64,000 nt of DNA from the NCBI RefSeq assembly GCF_024298885.1, contig NZ_CP101166.1, positions 1,426,001 through 1,490,000 of the forward strand, written 5' to 3'. Every line of letters starts with the position of its first letter. Position 1 is the stretch's first letter. Under the pieces are notes generated by a model. It was not told the DNA's origin and did not search any database. It saw nothing but the letters and a program-made list of their open reading frames with translations. The DNA is from Haloglomus halophilum (lineage in GTDB: Archaea; Halobacteriota; Halobacteria; Halobacteriales; Haloarculaceae). This document shows, piece by piece, positions 57,144 through 64,000 of the stretch. The position numbers and the translations under genes were made by a program.

Positions 57144-59102
57144 TCAGACCACCCCCGCCGCCGCGAAGGCGACGTGACAGACGAGGGCGAGCGAGGCGGA
57201 GTGGAGCAGGGCCTCGTACCGGTCCCGGGCGGCGGTCCCGGCGAACCAGCCGCAGGCGAGCATCGTCGCCTGCGCGACCCAGTAGAAGCGCCGGCCGTCG
57301 CGGGCCCGGTCGACGGCATCCGGGTCGAGCGCGGTCGCGGCAGCGCTCCCCCCGGCGTCCTGTACCGCCGAGAGCTGCGCGAACCCGTCGAGAACGTGGC
57401 CGTGGACCGCGAGGACGATGCCGACGACGAGCAACGCGGTCGTCCAGCCGACGGCGACGTACACCATCATCGACGAACGGAGCGCCTTCCGTTCGTGCCG
57501 GAGCCGACCGACCTCCGTCTGGAGCGTCTCGAACGCCGCCTCCGGATCGCCGCCGAGTTCCAGCGCACCGGTCACGAGGCCGATGGTCTGCTCGGCCAGC
57601 GGCGTCCCGACGCTGTCGACGAAGGCGTCGAGTGCGGCCGTTCGGCTGTCGGCCGCCGCCTCGCGCTCGGCCGACTCGCCCCGGACGGGTGCCTCGGCCA
57701 GGTCGAGCCGGTAGGCGAGGTCGTCGACATCGTCGCTCAGCGCACCCAGGTCGGTCTCCCGGGCGACCGCCGCGACCGCGTCGGCGAACGGCCGGCCCAG
57801 CGTGACCCGGCCGGCGACCGCGTGGACGAAGTCCTGTATCTCGCGGTCCTTCGCGTCGTCCAGCCGGGCCCGCCGGACCGCCACCAGCCCCACGGGGAGC
57901 CCGTACGCGACGTACCCGAGGAGGCACGCCCGCGGGATGGGATAGCCGAGCGACAGGGCCGCGCCGAGGACGGCGACGGCTGGCGCGAGGAACACGGCCG
58001 CCGCGCTCGCCGGCGTGCGAAGCGCCGTCAGGAGCGTCCCCAGTCCACCCGGGCGCTCGTGGCTCGGCGGCGCCGCGCTGGGTGGCTGGAGCGACGCGAC
58101 GAGCATCGTCGCGCCCGCACCGACGAGGAGGACGAACCCGGCGCTCCCGTAGGCCAGCAGCGCCCGGGGCGTGGTGGTGCCGAGCGGGGTCGCCATCGGC
58201 GCCGAGAGTCCCGGCGCCAGCACCGCCAGCACGGTGACGACGACCACGAGCAGCGCCGGCAGCACGAGCAGGACCACGAACAGCTCGGCGACGAGTTCGA
58301 GGAAGTCCTCGGCGCGCTGCCGGGCGCGGGCCTGCTGGTGGCTCAGCATCCGCGACTCCATCTCGAGGTACTGCGAGAGCGCGTCGGCGCCCTGGTCGGC
58401 GTGCTCGCGGAACTTGAGCAGGAACGGCGCCAGCGTCTCCCGGGAGGGCGTGTCCCGGGCGACCCGGCGGAGTCCCTCGTCGAGACTCCCCGTCAGGGCC
58501 GCGCGGTTGAGGACGCGCCGGAACGCGGCGCTCGTCTCGCCGTACGCGTCGGCCTCGGCCACCTGCCGGAGCAGCGTCCGCCCGTCGTCGCTCCCCGTGG
58601 CCAGCGCCCGGAGGTACCGAACCGCGCCGGGAAGGGTGCGTTCGATGGCCGCCTGCCGCGCGCTCGCGACCCACCGCAGGTAGGTCCCCGCCAGATGGAC
58701 GGTCCCGCGTTTGGCGAGCGCGCCCGCGAGCAGTCCCAGCACGAGCGCGACGGCCGTGCGCGGCAGGTCGGGCATCGAGAGCCGCTCGACCAGCGGCAGT
58801 CCCTCGTGGGCGACCGACGCGGCCGCGGCCAGCAGGTCGGCGGGGACCGCGAGCCCGCCCACCGCCACCAGCGCTCCGACCCACAGCCCGACGAGCCACG
58901 ACAGCGCGTACACCCGTGCGAGGTAGCGGTCGAAGCCGACGCGGAGGTCGGCGGCGCGGTAGCGCTTCCGGTCGCGGTCGTGCCGCGACCGGTCGGCACG
59001 GCCGGCGAACAGCGCGTACACGCCGCGGTCGAGCGCCTCGACCACGGCGAACGGTCCCGTCCCGTTCCCGCGACTGGCACCGTCGTCAGTCCGGGTCGCC
59101 AT
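57144..59102 (-). CDS. Type IV pilus/secretion assembly membrane protein PilC (T2SS-F, two domains)
   Basis: 652 residues. Two type II secretion F domains: about residues 130-310 (LPGAVRYLRALATGSDDGRT and FLELVAELFVVLLVLPALLV) and about 420-640 (HAVAGRVTLGRPFADAVAAV and GGDPEAAFETLQTEVGRLRH). Six or more transmembrane helices flank them. This is the archaeal PilC/TadC-like platform on which pilins assemble. Normally the gene for the PilB/VirB11-like ATPase lies just upstream, but no such gene is visible here. The start codon at 59102 overlaps the stop of a 25-residue upstream ORF. Confidence 0.9.
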   Translation of the reverse strand: MATRTDDGASRGNGTGPFAVVEALDRGVYALFAGRADRSRHDRDRKRYRAADLRVGFDRYLARVYALSWLVGLWVGALVAVGGLAVPADLLAAAASVAHEGLPLVERLSMPDLPRTAVALVLGLLAGALAKRGTVHLAGTYLRWVASARQAAIERTLPGAVRYLRALATGSDDGRTLLRQVAEADAYGETSAAFRRVLNRAALTGSLDEGLRRVARDTPSRETLAPFLLKFREHADQGADALSQYLEMESRMLSHQQARARQRAEDFLELVAELFVVLLVLPALLVVVVTVLAVLAPGLSAPMATPLGTTTPRALLAYGSAGFVLLVGAGATMLVASLQPPSAAPPSHERPGGLGTLLTALRTPASAAAVFLAPAVAVLGAALSLGYPIPRACLLGYVAYGLPVGLVAVRRARLDDAKDREIQDFVHAVAGRVTLGRPFADAVAAVARETDLGALSDDVDDLAYRLDLAEAPVRGESAEREAAADSRTAALDAFVDSVGTPLAEQTIGLVTGALELGGDPEAAFETLQTEVGRLRHERKALRSSMMVYVAVGWTTALLVVGIVLAVHGHVLDGFAQLSAVQDAGGSAAATALDPDAVDRARDGRRFYWVAQATMLACGWFAGTAARDRYEALLHSASLALVCHVAFAAAGVV

Positions 59103-59163
59103 CGGTCACCCCCACATCCGTCTCCCCGTTCGGGTCCGTGGGTGTCGCTCCCTGCGACAGCAT
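59086..59163 (-). CDS. Putative 25-residue leader ORF overlapping the PilC start
   Basis: MLSQGATPTDPNGETDVGVT followed by DGDPD and a stop. Its ATG at 59163 lies about 25-35 bases after the only strong AT box (AAATTTAAGG on the minus strand, 59188-59198), so a leaderless transcript would begin exactly at this ORF rather than at PilC. It overlaps the PilC start by 17 bases, a layout suited to translational coupling. It has no similarity that I recognise. Confidence 0.4.
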   Translation of the reverse strand: MLSQGATPTDPNGETDVGVTDGDPD

Positions 59164-59720
59164 GGGGCGCTTTTGGCGAGGTATCCGCCTTAAATTTTCA
59201 CGATTTAGACGATAATTCGCACCGCAGATAGATGGCAATATTCGACACCGACCTGTTGTCCGGGTCCCGTGAGAGAAGCACGTCAGCGGCGATATGGAGG
59301 GGATAACCGTGATGTACGGGTCGTTCGCTCGACCGGGACCGTGAGCGCTCCACGCTGAACCGGCGTCGAGCGGCGGCGAACCCTGCTCGGGTAGCCGTCG
59401 CCCGACGACCCAGGGATCGATATACCGCATTTACTCCGCAGAAACTCACAGTTATCGACCGATTATCGGGGATATCTCCGCCTTCGTACGTCCGCTGATC
59501 GGCCGGTGTCCGGCGGGGTGACGTCCAGCCCCGGCCAGGTGTCGTCCGAGGAGTCGACAGCGGACGGGCGGCTCCGGTAGCCGTGAGAGCGCGGGTGTCA
59601 TCCACACCCACATCGTTCAGAGATAATGAATATAGCGCAGATTTCGTCAAATAAACACGCACAGAGCTTAACGGACTTAAGATAGAAGGCTATATACGGC
59701 ACCACTGTTATCCGTCACCC
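59164..59720. other. Intergenic region between the pilin operon and the TRAP transporter
   Basis: 557 bases, noticeably less GC-rich at both ends. It holds the PilC-side AT box (59188-59198) and a TATA-like CTATATACGG (59690-59699) 22-31 bases before the TRAP binding-protein ATG at 59721. No tRNA, repeat or convincing gene found; a 154-residue minus-strand frame (59198-59662) looks like spacer. Confidence 0.5.
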
Positions 59721-60809
59721 ATGAGAGAAAAGCTGTCGCACGACGTAGACAGGCGTTCGTTCCTGAAACACACCGCCGGTGCGGCCGGGGCCGCTGGACT
59801 CACAGCTATCGCCGGCTGTTTCGGTGACACCGGCGACGGTGGCGATGGGGGCGGCGGCGACGGTGGCGATGGCGGCAGTGCCCCGGGCGCCGACGGCGAG
59901 ATGGTCATGAAGACGGCCTCCGAGACGACGGCGGCCTACTCGATGAGCCAGGTCATCGCCTCGGCCGTCAGTCAGAACTCCGACGAGGTGACGGTCAACG
60001 CCCGGCCGAGTCAGGGGACCAACCGGAACGTCGCGGAGGTCACCCAGGGGAAGACCGAGATCGCCTACGTCCAGAACTGGACGGCCAACAAGATCCGCGA
60101 GGGCGAGGACCCGTTCGGCGACCTCGACTACCAGCCGTACCAGGTGTTCCACCTGTACGACCTGGCGTGGTTCATGGCGTCGGCCAACGACGGCTGGACG
60201 AGCGTGAGCGACATCGGCGCCGACAGTGCCGTCTCCCCGACCCCGCGCGGCTCGGGGACGGCGGAGATGCTCGAGTACGCGCTCGGGTTCGCCGTCGACG
60301 ACTACGAGCGGACCAGTATCGGCTACAGCGACCAGGCCAGCGCGATGAGCGAGGGACGCCTGGACGCCGGCGCGGGGACCTACGTCAACCTCTCCATCGA
60401 GCCGGGCTGGCTCCAGCAGATGAAGAGCACGGTCGACCTGCGGGTGCTCGACTTCCCCGACGAGGTCGTCAGCGAGCTGGAGGACGACCCGGCCATCGTC
60501 GTCTCCGACATCGACATGAGTGACTTCGAGGACTACGGCTACACGCCGGACACCCTCAGCACGCCGACGCTGGCGTACAACTTCATCGTCCGCGAGGACC
60601 ACGACTACGACACCCTCTACAACTTCCTGACGACACTGTGGGAGCAGCGCGAGGGGCTCCAGGAGGAGACGGGGCTGCTGGCGCCGCTGGCGGAGGGTGA
60701 CGCCTGGGTGAAGAACGCCTACTCCGACTTCCCCTTCCACCCCGCAGCCGCCGACTTCTACGAGGAGCAGGGTCTCTGGTCCGACGAGTTCGTCCGCGGA
60801 GAGGAGTAA
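59721..60809 (+). CDS. TAXI-family TRAP transporter substrate-binding lipoprotein
   Basis: 362 residues. Tat motif DRRSFLKHTAGAAGAAGLTA and lipobox AIAGC, then a long Gly/Asp linker (about residues 32-60). The binding domain begins MKTASETTAAYSMSQVIASA and contains NRNVAEVTQGKTEIAYVQNW, SPTPRGSGTAEMLEYALGFA and PTLAYNFIVREDHDYDTLYN, the pattern of TAXI-type TRAP binding proteins. The substrate is likely a carboxylate but is not identified. The fused permease gene starts 21 bases downstream. Confidence 0.92.
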   Translation: MREKLSHDVDRRSFLKHTAGAAGAAGLTAIAGCFGDTGDGGDGGGGDGGDGGSAPGADGEMVMKTASETTAAYSMSQVIASAVSQNSDEVTVNARPSQGTNRNVAEVTQGKTEIAYVQNWTANKIREGEDPFGDLDYQPYQVFHLYDLAWFMASANDGWTSVSDIGADSAVSPTPRGSGTAEMLEYALGFAVDDYERTSIGYSDQASAMSEGRLDAGAGTYVNLSIEPGWLQQMKSTVDLRVLDFPDEVVSELEDDPAIVVSDIDMSDFEDYGYTPDTLSTPTLAYNFIVREDHDYDTLYNFLTTLWEQREGLQEETGLLAPLAEGDAWVKNAYSDFPFHPAAADFYEEQGLWSDEFVRGEE

Positions 60810-60830
60810 CGCGGACCCGCACGTTCGCCC

Positions 60831-63176
60831 ATGCCCGAGACCACCGACACCCAGTCGACGTCGCCGTCCGCACTCCTCGCGGAGTTCAGGGACCGCTCGC
60901 CCCAGGAGCGGGTGCTACTGCCGCTCGTATCGCTCCTCGCGGTTGCACTGACCGCCTACACCATCTACTTCGCGTGGGACCGGCCGTTCACGCAGATCAT
61001 CCACGGCATCGTCTTCATGCATATCGGCCTCGCGCTGTACTATCTGGAGCTGGCCTACCGGCGGGTCGCCGAGGGCGGGTCCATCGTGGAGGGGCCGGTC
61101 GTCGGGCGCCTGGGCGAACGGGTCCAGCGTCTGTACGGCGCCGTCGACACGGTCGTCTGTCTGGTGCTGGCCGTCGTCGCGGCGTACTCGGGCTACTTCT
61201 TCGTCACGCAGTACGACCGGCTCACCGGCGACGCCATCCTGCTGGGCTACGCGAACTTCGACCTCTACATGGGGCTGGTCGTCGTCGGCCTCGCCATCGA
61301 CGCGACGCGGCGGGCGTACGGCTGGTCCATCGCGCTCGTCGCGCTGACGGCCATCGGCTACGCGCTGTACGGCTCGGTGTTCCCGGGCTTCCTGCAGCAC
61401 ACCGGCCTCGCCACCACCGACGTCGCACTCTACGGCGCCACCCAGATCGAGCGCTCGGGCGCGTACGGCTTCATCACCCAGGCCGGCGCGAAGTACGTCG
61501 CCATCTTCATCATGTTCGCCGGGCTCGCACGGGCCTACGGCATCCTCGACATCGTGCTGGACCTGAGCGAGAAGCTGGGCAAGCGCCTCCGCAGCGGCAT
61601 CGTCCACGTCGCCGTCATCTCCTCGATGGCGATGGGCTCCATCACCGGGAGCGCGGCCGCCAACGCCGCGACCACGGGCAGCTTCACCATCCCGATGATG
61701 CAGCGCCAGGGCGTCCGCGAGGACTTCACCGCCGCCATCGAGAGTGTCGCCTCCAGCGGCGGCCAGATCATGCCGCCGGTCATGGGCGTCGCGGCCTTCC
61801 TGATGGCCGACTTCATCGGGGTGCCGTACGTCCGCATCATCCAGGCCGGCTTCCTGCCGGCGCTGCTGTTCTACTTCAGCGTCGGCGTCGCCGTCCAGTT
61901 CGTCGTCCTCAAGCACGGCTGGACGAGCGAGCGCGGCGAGGACACGGCCGGGATGGCCGGTATCCTGTTCAGCCGGAGTGCGCTCTCGAAGGTCGGGTAC
62001 ATGGCGCTGGCCATCGGCAGCTTCCTGGCCGCGCGGCAGGGGATCGGCCTCTCGCTGCTCGTCTCCGGCGCGGTGGCGCTCGCCGCGCTGCTGGTCGTGC
62101 GGTACGTCCAGGGCGTGGTCGAGACCTCCGCCCGGGAGGGGGCCCTCGAACTCGGGAAGGCCATCCAGTGGTTCTTCCACGGGACCTACTTCCTCATCCC
62201 GATGGCCGTCCTCGTCTACGCCCTCGCGGTCATGCAGCTGTCGGCGCTCCCGACGGGGCTCTACACGGTACTGACGCTCATCGCCGTGATGTACGTCCGC
62301 GACCTGACGCTGGTGGTGCTCTCGTGGACCTCGGTCGGCGAGGATATCGACCGGGACTGGGTCGCCGAACGCGACGGCGCCAGTCAGGTCGGCGCGACCG
62401 TCGTCGGCACGACGGTGAAGACGCTGCGTGGCTTCCGGAAGGGTGCGCTCGACATGGCGCCGCTGGTCGGCGTGCTGGCCGCGATGGGCGTCATCATCAA
62501 GATGCTGACCCAGACCGGCCTCTCCGGGAAGATCAGCCTCCGGATGGTCGCGCTGGCGGGCGGCGTGTTGCTCGTCGCCCTGCTGCTGGCGATGATCACG
62601 AGCATCCTGTTCGGGCTGGGGATGCCGACACCGGCCGCGTACGTGCTCGTGGCGGCGCTGCTGACGAGCCCGCTGATGGAGCTGGGCGTCCCGCAGATCA
62701 CGGCCCACCTGTTCGTGTTCTACTTCGCGATGCTGTCGGCCATCACGCCACCCGTCGCGGTCGGCGTGGCCGTGGCCTCACGCATCGCGGATGCGGGCTT
62801 CCTCATCTCGGCGAAGCAGGCGCTCCGCATCGGCGCGGCCGGCTTCCTCATCCCGTTCGCGCTGGTCGCCAACAACAGCCTCGTCACGTGGACGCTCACG
62901 GGGACGCCGGTCGCCGCGGCCTGTGTGCTCGTCGGCGTCGTCGCGCTGACGGCCGTCACCATCGGCTACGACGGGCGTCACGTACTCGGGCTCCCGCACC
63001 GCGCGGTCTACCTCCTGCTCTCGCTGGGCGCGCTGTTCGCCCCGGCACTCGGCGGGAGCATCGGCGGGAGCAGTGCCATGGTCCTCCAGCTCGCCACGGC
63101 GGCCCTCGCACTCGCCGGGCTGGGGCTGGCCCAGCTGGACCGGCTCCCGACGGCCGTCACACCCGTCGGCGAGTGA
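60831..63176 (+). CDS. TRAP transporter fused permease (DctQ-DctM type)
   Basis: 781 residues with about twenty hydrophobic helices. The N-terminal part is the small DctQ-like domain. The large DctM-like domain includes SSMAMGSITGSAAANAATTG and TIPMMQRQGVREDFTAAIES, VASSGGQIMPPVMGVAAFLM, and LFGLGMPTPAAYVLVAALLT. These are the TRAP 4TM/12TM signature segments with discontinuous helices. It uses a Na+ gradient to import the substrate delivered by the TAXI protein, an economical design in a high-salt habitat. Confidence 0.95.
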   Translation: MPETTDTQSTSPSALLAEFRDRSPQERVLLPLVSLLAVALTAYTIYFAWDRPFTQIIHGIVFMHIGLALYYLELAYRRVAEGGSIVEGPVVGRLGERVQRLYGAVDTVVCLVLAVVAAYSGYFFVTQYDRLTGDAILLGYANFDLYMGLVVVGLAIDATRRAYGWSIALVALTAIGYALYGSVFPGFLQHTGLATTDVALYGATQIERSGAYGFITQAGAKYVAIFIMFAGLARAYGILDIVLDLSEKLGKRLRSGIVHVAVISSMAMGSITGSAAANAATTGSFTIPMMQRQGVREDFTAAIESVASSGGQIMPPVMGVAAFLMADFIGVPYVRIIQAGFLPALLFYFSVGVAVQFVVLKHGWTSERGEDTAGMAGILFSRSALSKVGYMALAIGSFLAARQGIGLSLLVSGAVALAALLVVRYVQGVVETSAREGALELGKAIQWFFHGTYFLIPMAVLVYALAVMQLSALPTGLYTVLTLIAVMYVRDLTLVVLSWTSVGEDIDRDWVAERDGASQVGATVVGTTVKTLRGFRKGALDMAPLVGVLAAMGVIIKMLTQTGLSGKISLRMVALAGGVLLVALLLAMITSILFGLGMPTPAAYVLVAALLTSPLMELGVPQITAHLFVFYFAMLSAITPPVAVGVAVASRIADAGFLISAKQALRIGAAGFLIPFALVANNSLVTWTLTGTPVAAACVLVGVVALTAVTIGYDGRHVLGLPHRAVYLLLSLGALFAPALGGSIGGSSAMVLQLATAALALAGLGLAQLDRLPTAVTPVGE

Positions 63177-63283
63177 CCGCTGCCCGGTTCCACCACTCAA
63201 TGCCACGCCACACGCCGTCGCTTCGACACGCCGCCCGCGACTCGCCCGCCAGAACTGGATCCACACGCTCGAGAACCACGACC

Positions 63284-63290
63284 GGAGGGG
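63284..63290 (+). promoter_or_regulatory. Shine-Dalgarno-like GGAGGGG
   Basis: Seven bases before the GTG at 63298, supporting that start. Confidence 0.5.
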
Positions 63291-63297
63291 ACGGTCC

Positions 63298-64000
63298 GTG
63301 GTAGCCGACTACACCGGCGCCGACCTGTTCGTCGACGCGCTCGAACAGTACGGCGTCGAGCACGTCTTCGGCAACCCCGGGACGACCGAGCTGCCCGTGA
63401 TGGACGCGCTCTCCCGGAGCGAGCTGGAGTACGTCCTCGGCCTGCACGAGGACATCGCCGTCGGGATGGCCGCTGGCTACGCGAGCACGCGGCGCTACCA
63501 CAGCCACCACGACGACTCGGTCATGCCGGCTGGCGTCGTCAACCTCCACATCACGCCGGGACTCGCCCACGGGCTCGGCAACACGTACGGCGCCGAGTTC
63601 GCGGGCGCACCGCTGGTCATCACGGCCGGCAACCACGAGCGGGACTTCCGCCACGAGGAGCCGCTCCTGCACGGTGACCTGCTGGAACTGGTCGACCAGT
63701 TCACGAAGTGGTCCGACGAGGTGCTGTCCGTCGACGCGCTGCCGACGATGCTGCGCCGGGCGTTCCGCGTCGCGCTGACGCCGCCGACGGGACCCGTCTT
63801 CCTCGGCCTCCCGGTCGACGTGATGCAGGAGGTGACCGCCCCGGATGCCATCGAGCCGCTCGGGCCGGTCCCGAACGGCGGGGGCGGCGACCCCACGCAG
63901 CTCGACCGGGCCGCCGACCTCCTCGCGGCGGCCGACGAGCCGGTCCTCGTGGTGGGCGACGGCATCGCCCGCTCGGGGACCGACGCGGTCGAGGCAGCGG
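63298..64000 (+). CDS. ThDP-dependent enzyme (acetolactate synthase / benzoylformate decarboxylase family), N-terminal part
   Basis: The gene runs off the end of the window; 234 residues are visible. YGVEHVFGNPGTTELPVMDA with LGLHEDIAVGMAAGYA holds the conserved catalytic Glu of the ThDP pyrimidine domain, then VVNLHITPGLAHGLGNTYGA and APLVITAGNHERDF follow; the middle domain begins at GDPTQLDRAADLLAAADEPV. FGNPGTTELP is typical of the benzoylformate decarboxylase / sulfopyruvate-like branch rather than housekeeping acetolactate synthase. It follows the TRAP transporter by 121 bases on the same strand and may degrade the imported acid. Substrate assignment is inference. Confidence 0.85.
   Translation, partial: MVADYTGADLFVDALEQYGVEHVFGNPGTTELPVMDALSRSELEYVLGLHEDIAVGMAAGYASTRRYHSHHDDSVMPAGVVNLHITPGLAHGLGNTYGAEFAGAPLVITAGNHERDFRHEEPLLHGDLLELVDQFTKWSDEVLSVDALPTMLRRAFRVALTPPTGPVFLGLPVDVMQEVTAPDAIEPLGPVPNGGGGDPTQLDRAADLLAAADEPVLVVGDGIARSGTDAVEAA

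Noticed and set aside
56320-58899. 859-residue minus-strand ORF across the pilin region
   Set aside because: Arg/Gly/Pro-rich out-of-frame shadow; the PilC frame has transmembrane helices and T2SS-F motifs.
59198-59662. 154-residue minus-strand ORF in the pilin-TRAP spacer
   Set aside because: No ribosome site or promoter fits, composition is Arg/Ser/Thr-rich without domain pattern, and it overlaps promoter boxes.

Overview
The window is chromosomal DNA of a halophilic archaeon (class Halobacteria). The signs are very high GC with Asp/Glu-rich proteins, many leaderless genes with an AT-rich box about 25-30 nt before the start codon, Tat lipoproteins, PGF-CTERM surface proteins, archaeal RadA, EndA and FttA/aCPSF1, and stacked haloarchaeal pilin genes. 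I cannot name the genus. No rRNA, tRNA, CRISPR array or insertion sequence was seen.

Layout. 1-7187: the end of a sulfatase, a flippase-like membrane protein, a thioredoxin, small membrane proteins, a DsbA/FrnE-type oxidoreductase and an ABC exporter pair. 7188-8749: an AT-rich island with one AlbA_2-domain gene, inserted before thiamine gene thiD-thiN. 10292-14262: a receiver-PAS-PAS protein, a glutathionyl-hydroquinone reductase-like enzyme, a 48-residue basic/acidic protein and a beta-propeller lipoprotein.

14346-22594 is the most striking region. Two P19/Tp34-like lipoproteins and two DUF7282-like PGF-CTERM proteins sit at the outer ends of a mirrored locus. Between them lie two tandem DyP-like (EfeB-like) Tat lipoproteins, plus a small membrane protein and its winged-helix partner. 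An identical 25-bp element precedes both P19-like genes, and its core recurs as a perfect palindrome before one DUF7282-like gene. I infer a metal- or haem-responsive surface acquisition system. No permease is present in the locus.

22849-34647: information processing and metabolism (trpS, a NucS-N/zinc-ribbon protein, endA, radA, ilvA), a methyltransferase, a degenerate FtsZ-like protein, and an amino-acid transporter with an RCK regulatory subunit. A 781-bp non-coding stretch after trpS carries a long imperfect inverted repeat. 34682-36174: a DUF1684 protein and a DUF433/DUF5615 toxin-antitoxin pair whose toxin gene is frameshifted. 36187-46986: mutS, two very large tandem esterase-like proteins, a universal stress protein and the termination nuclease FttA.

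47252-59163: an SDR enzyme, an M14/AstE-like deacylase, a secreted two-repeat Cys/His protein, a histidine kinase, a Tat lipoprotein with a large array of F-P-D hexapeptide repeats, and a pilin/PilC operon that lacks an adjacent secretion ATPase. 59721-64000: a TAXI-type TRAP transporter (binding protein and fused permease) followed by a truncated ThDP-dependent enzyme, probably an uptake and catabolism unit for an organic acid.
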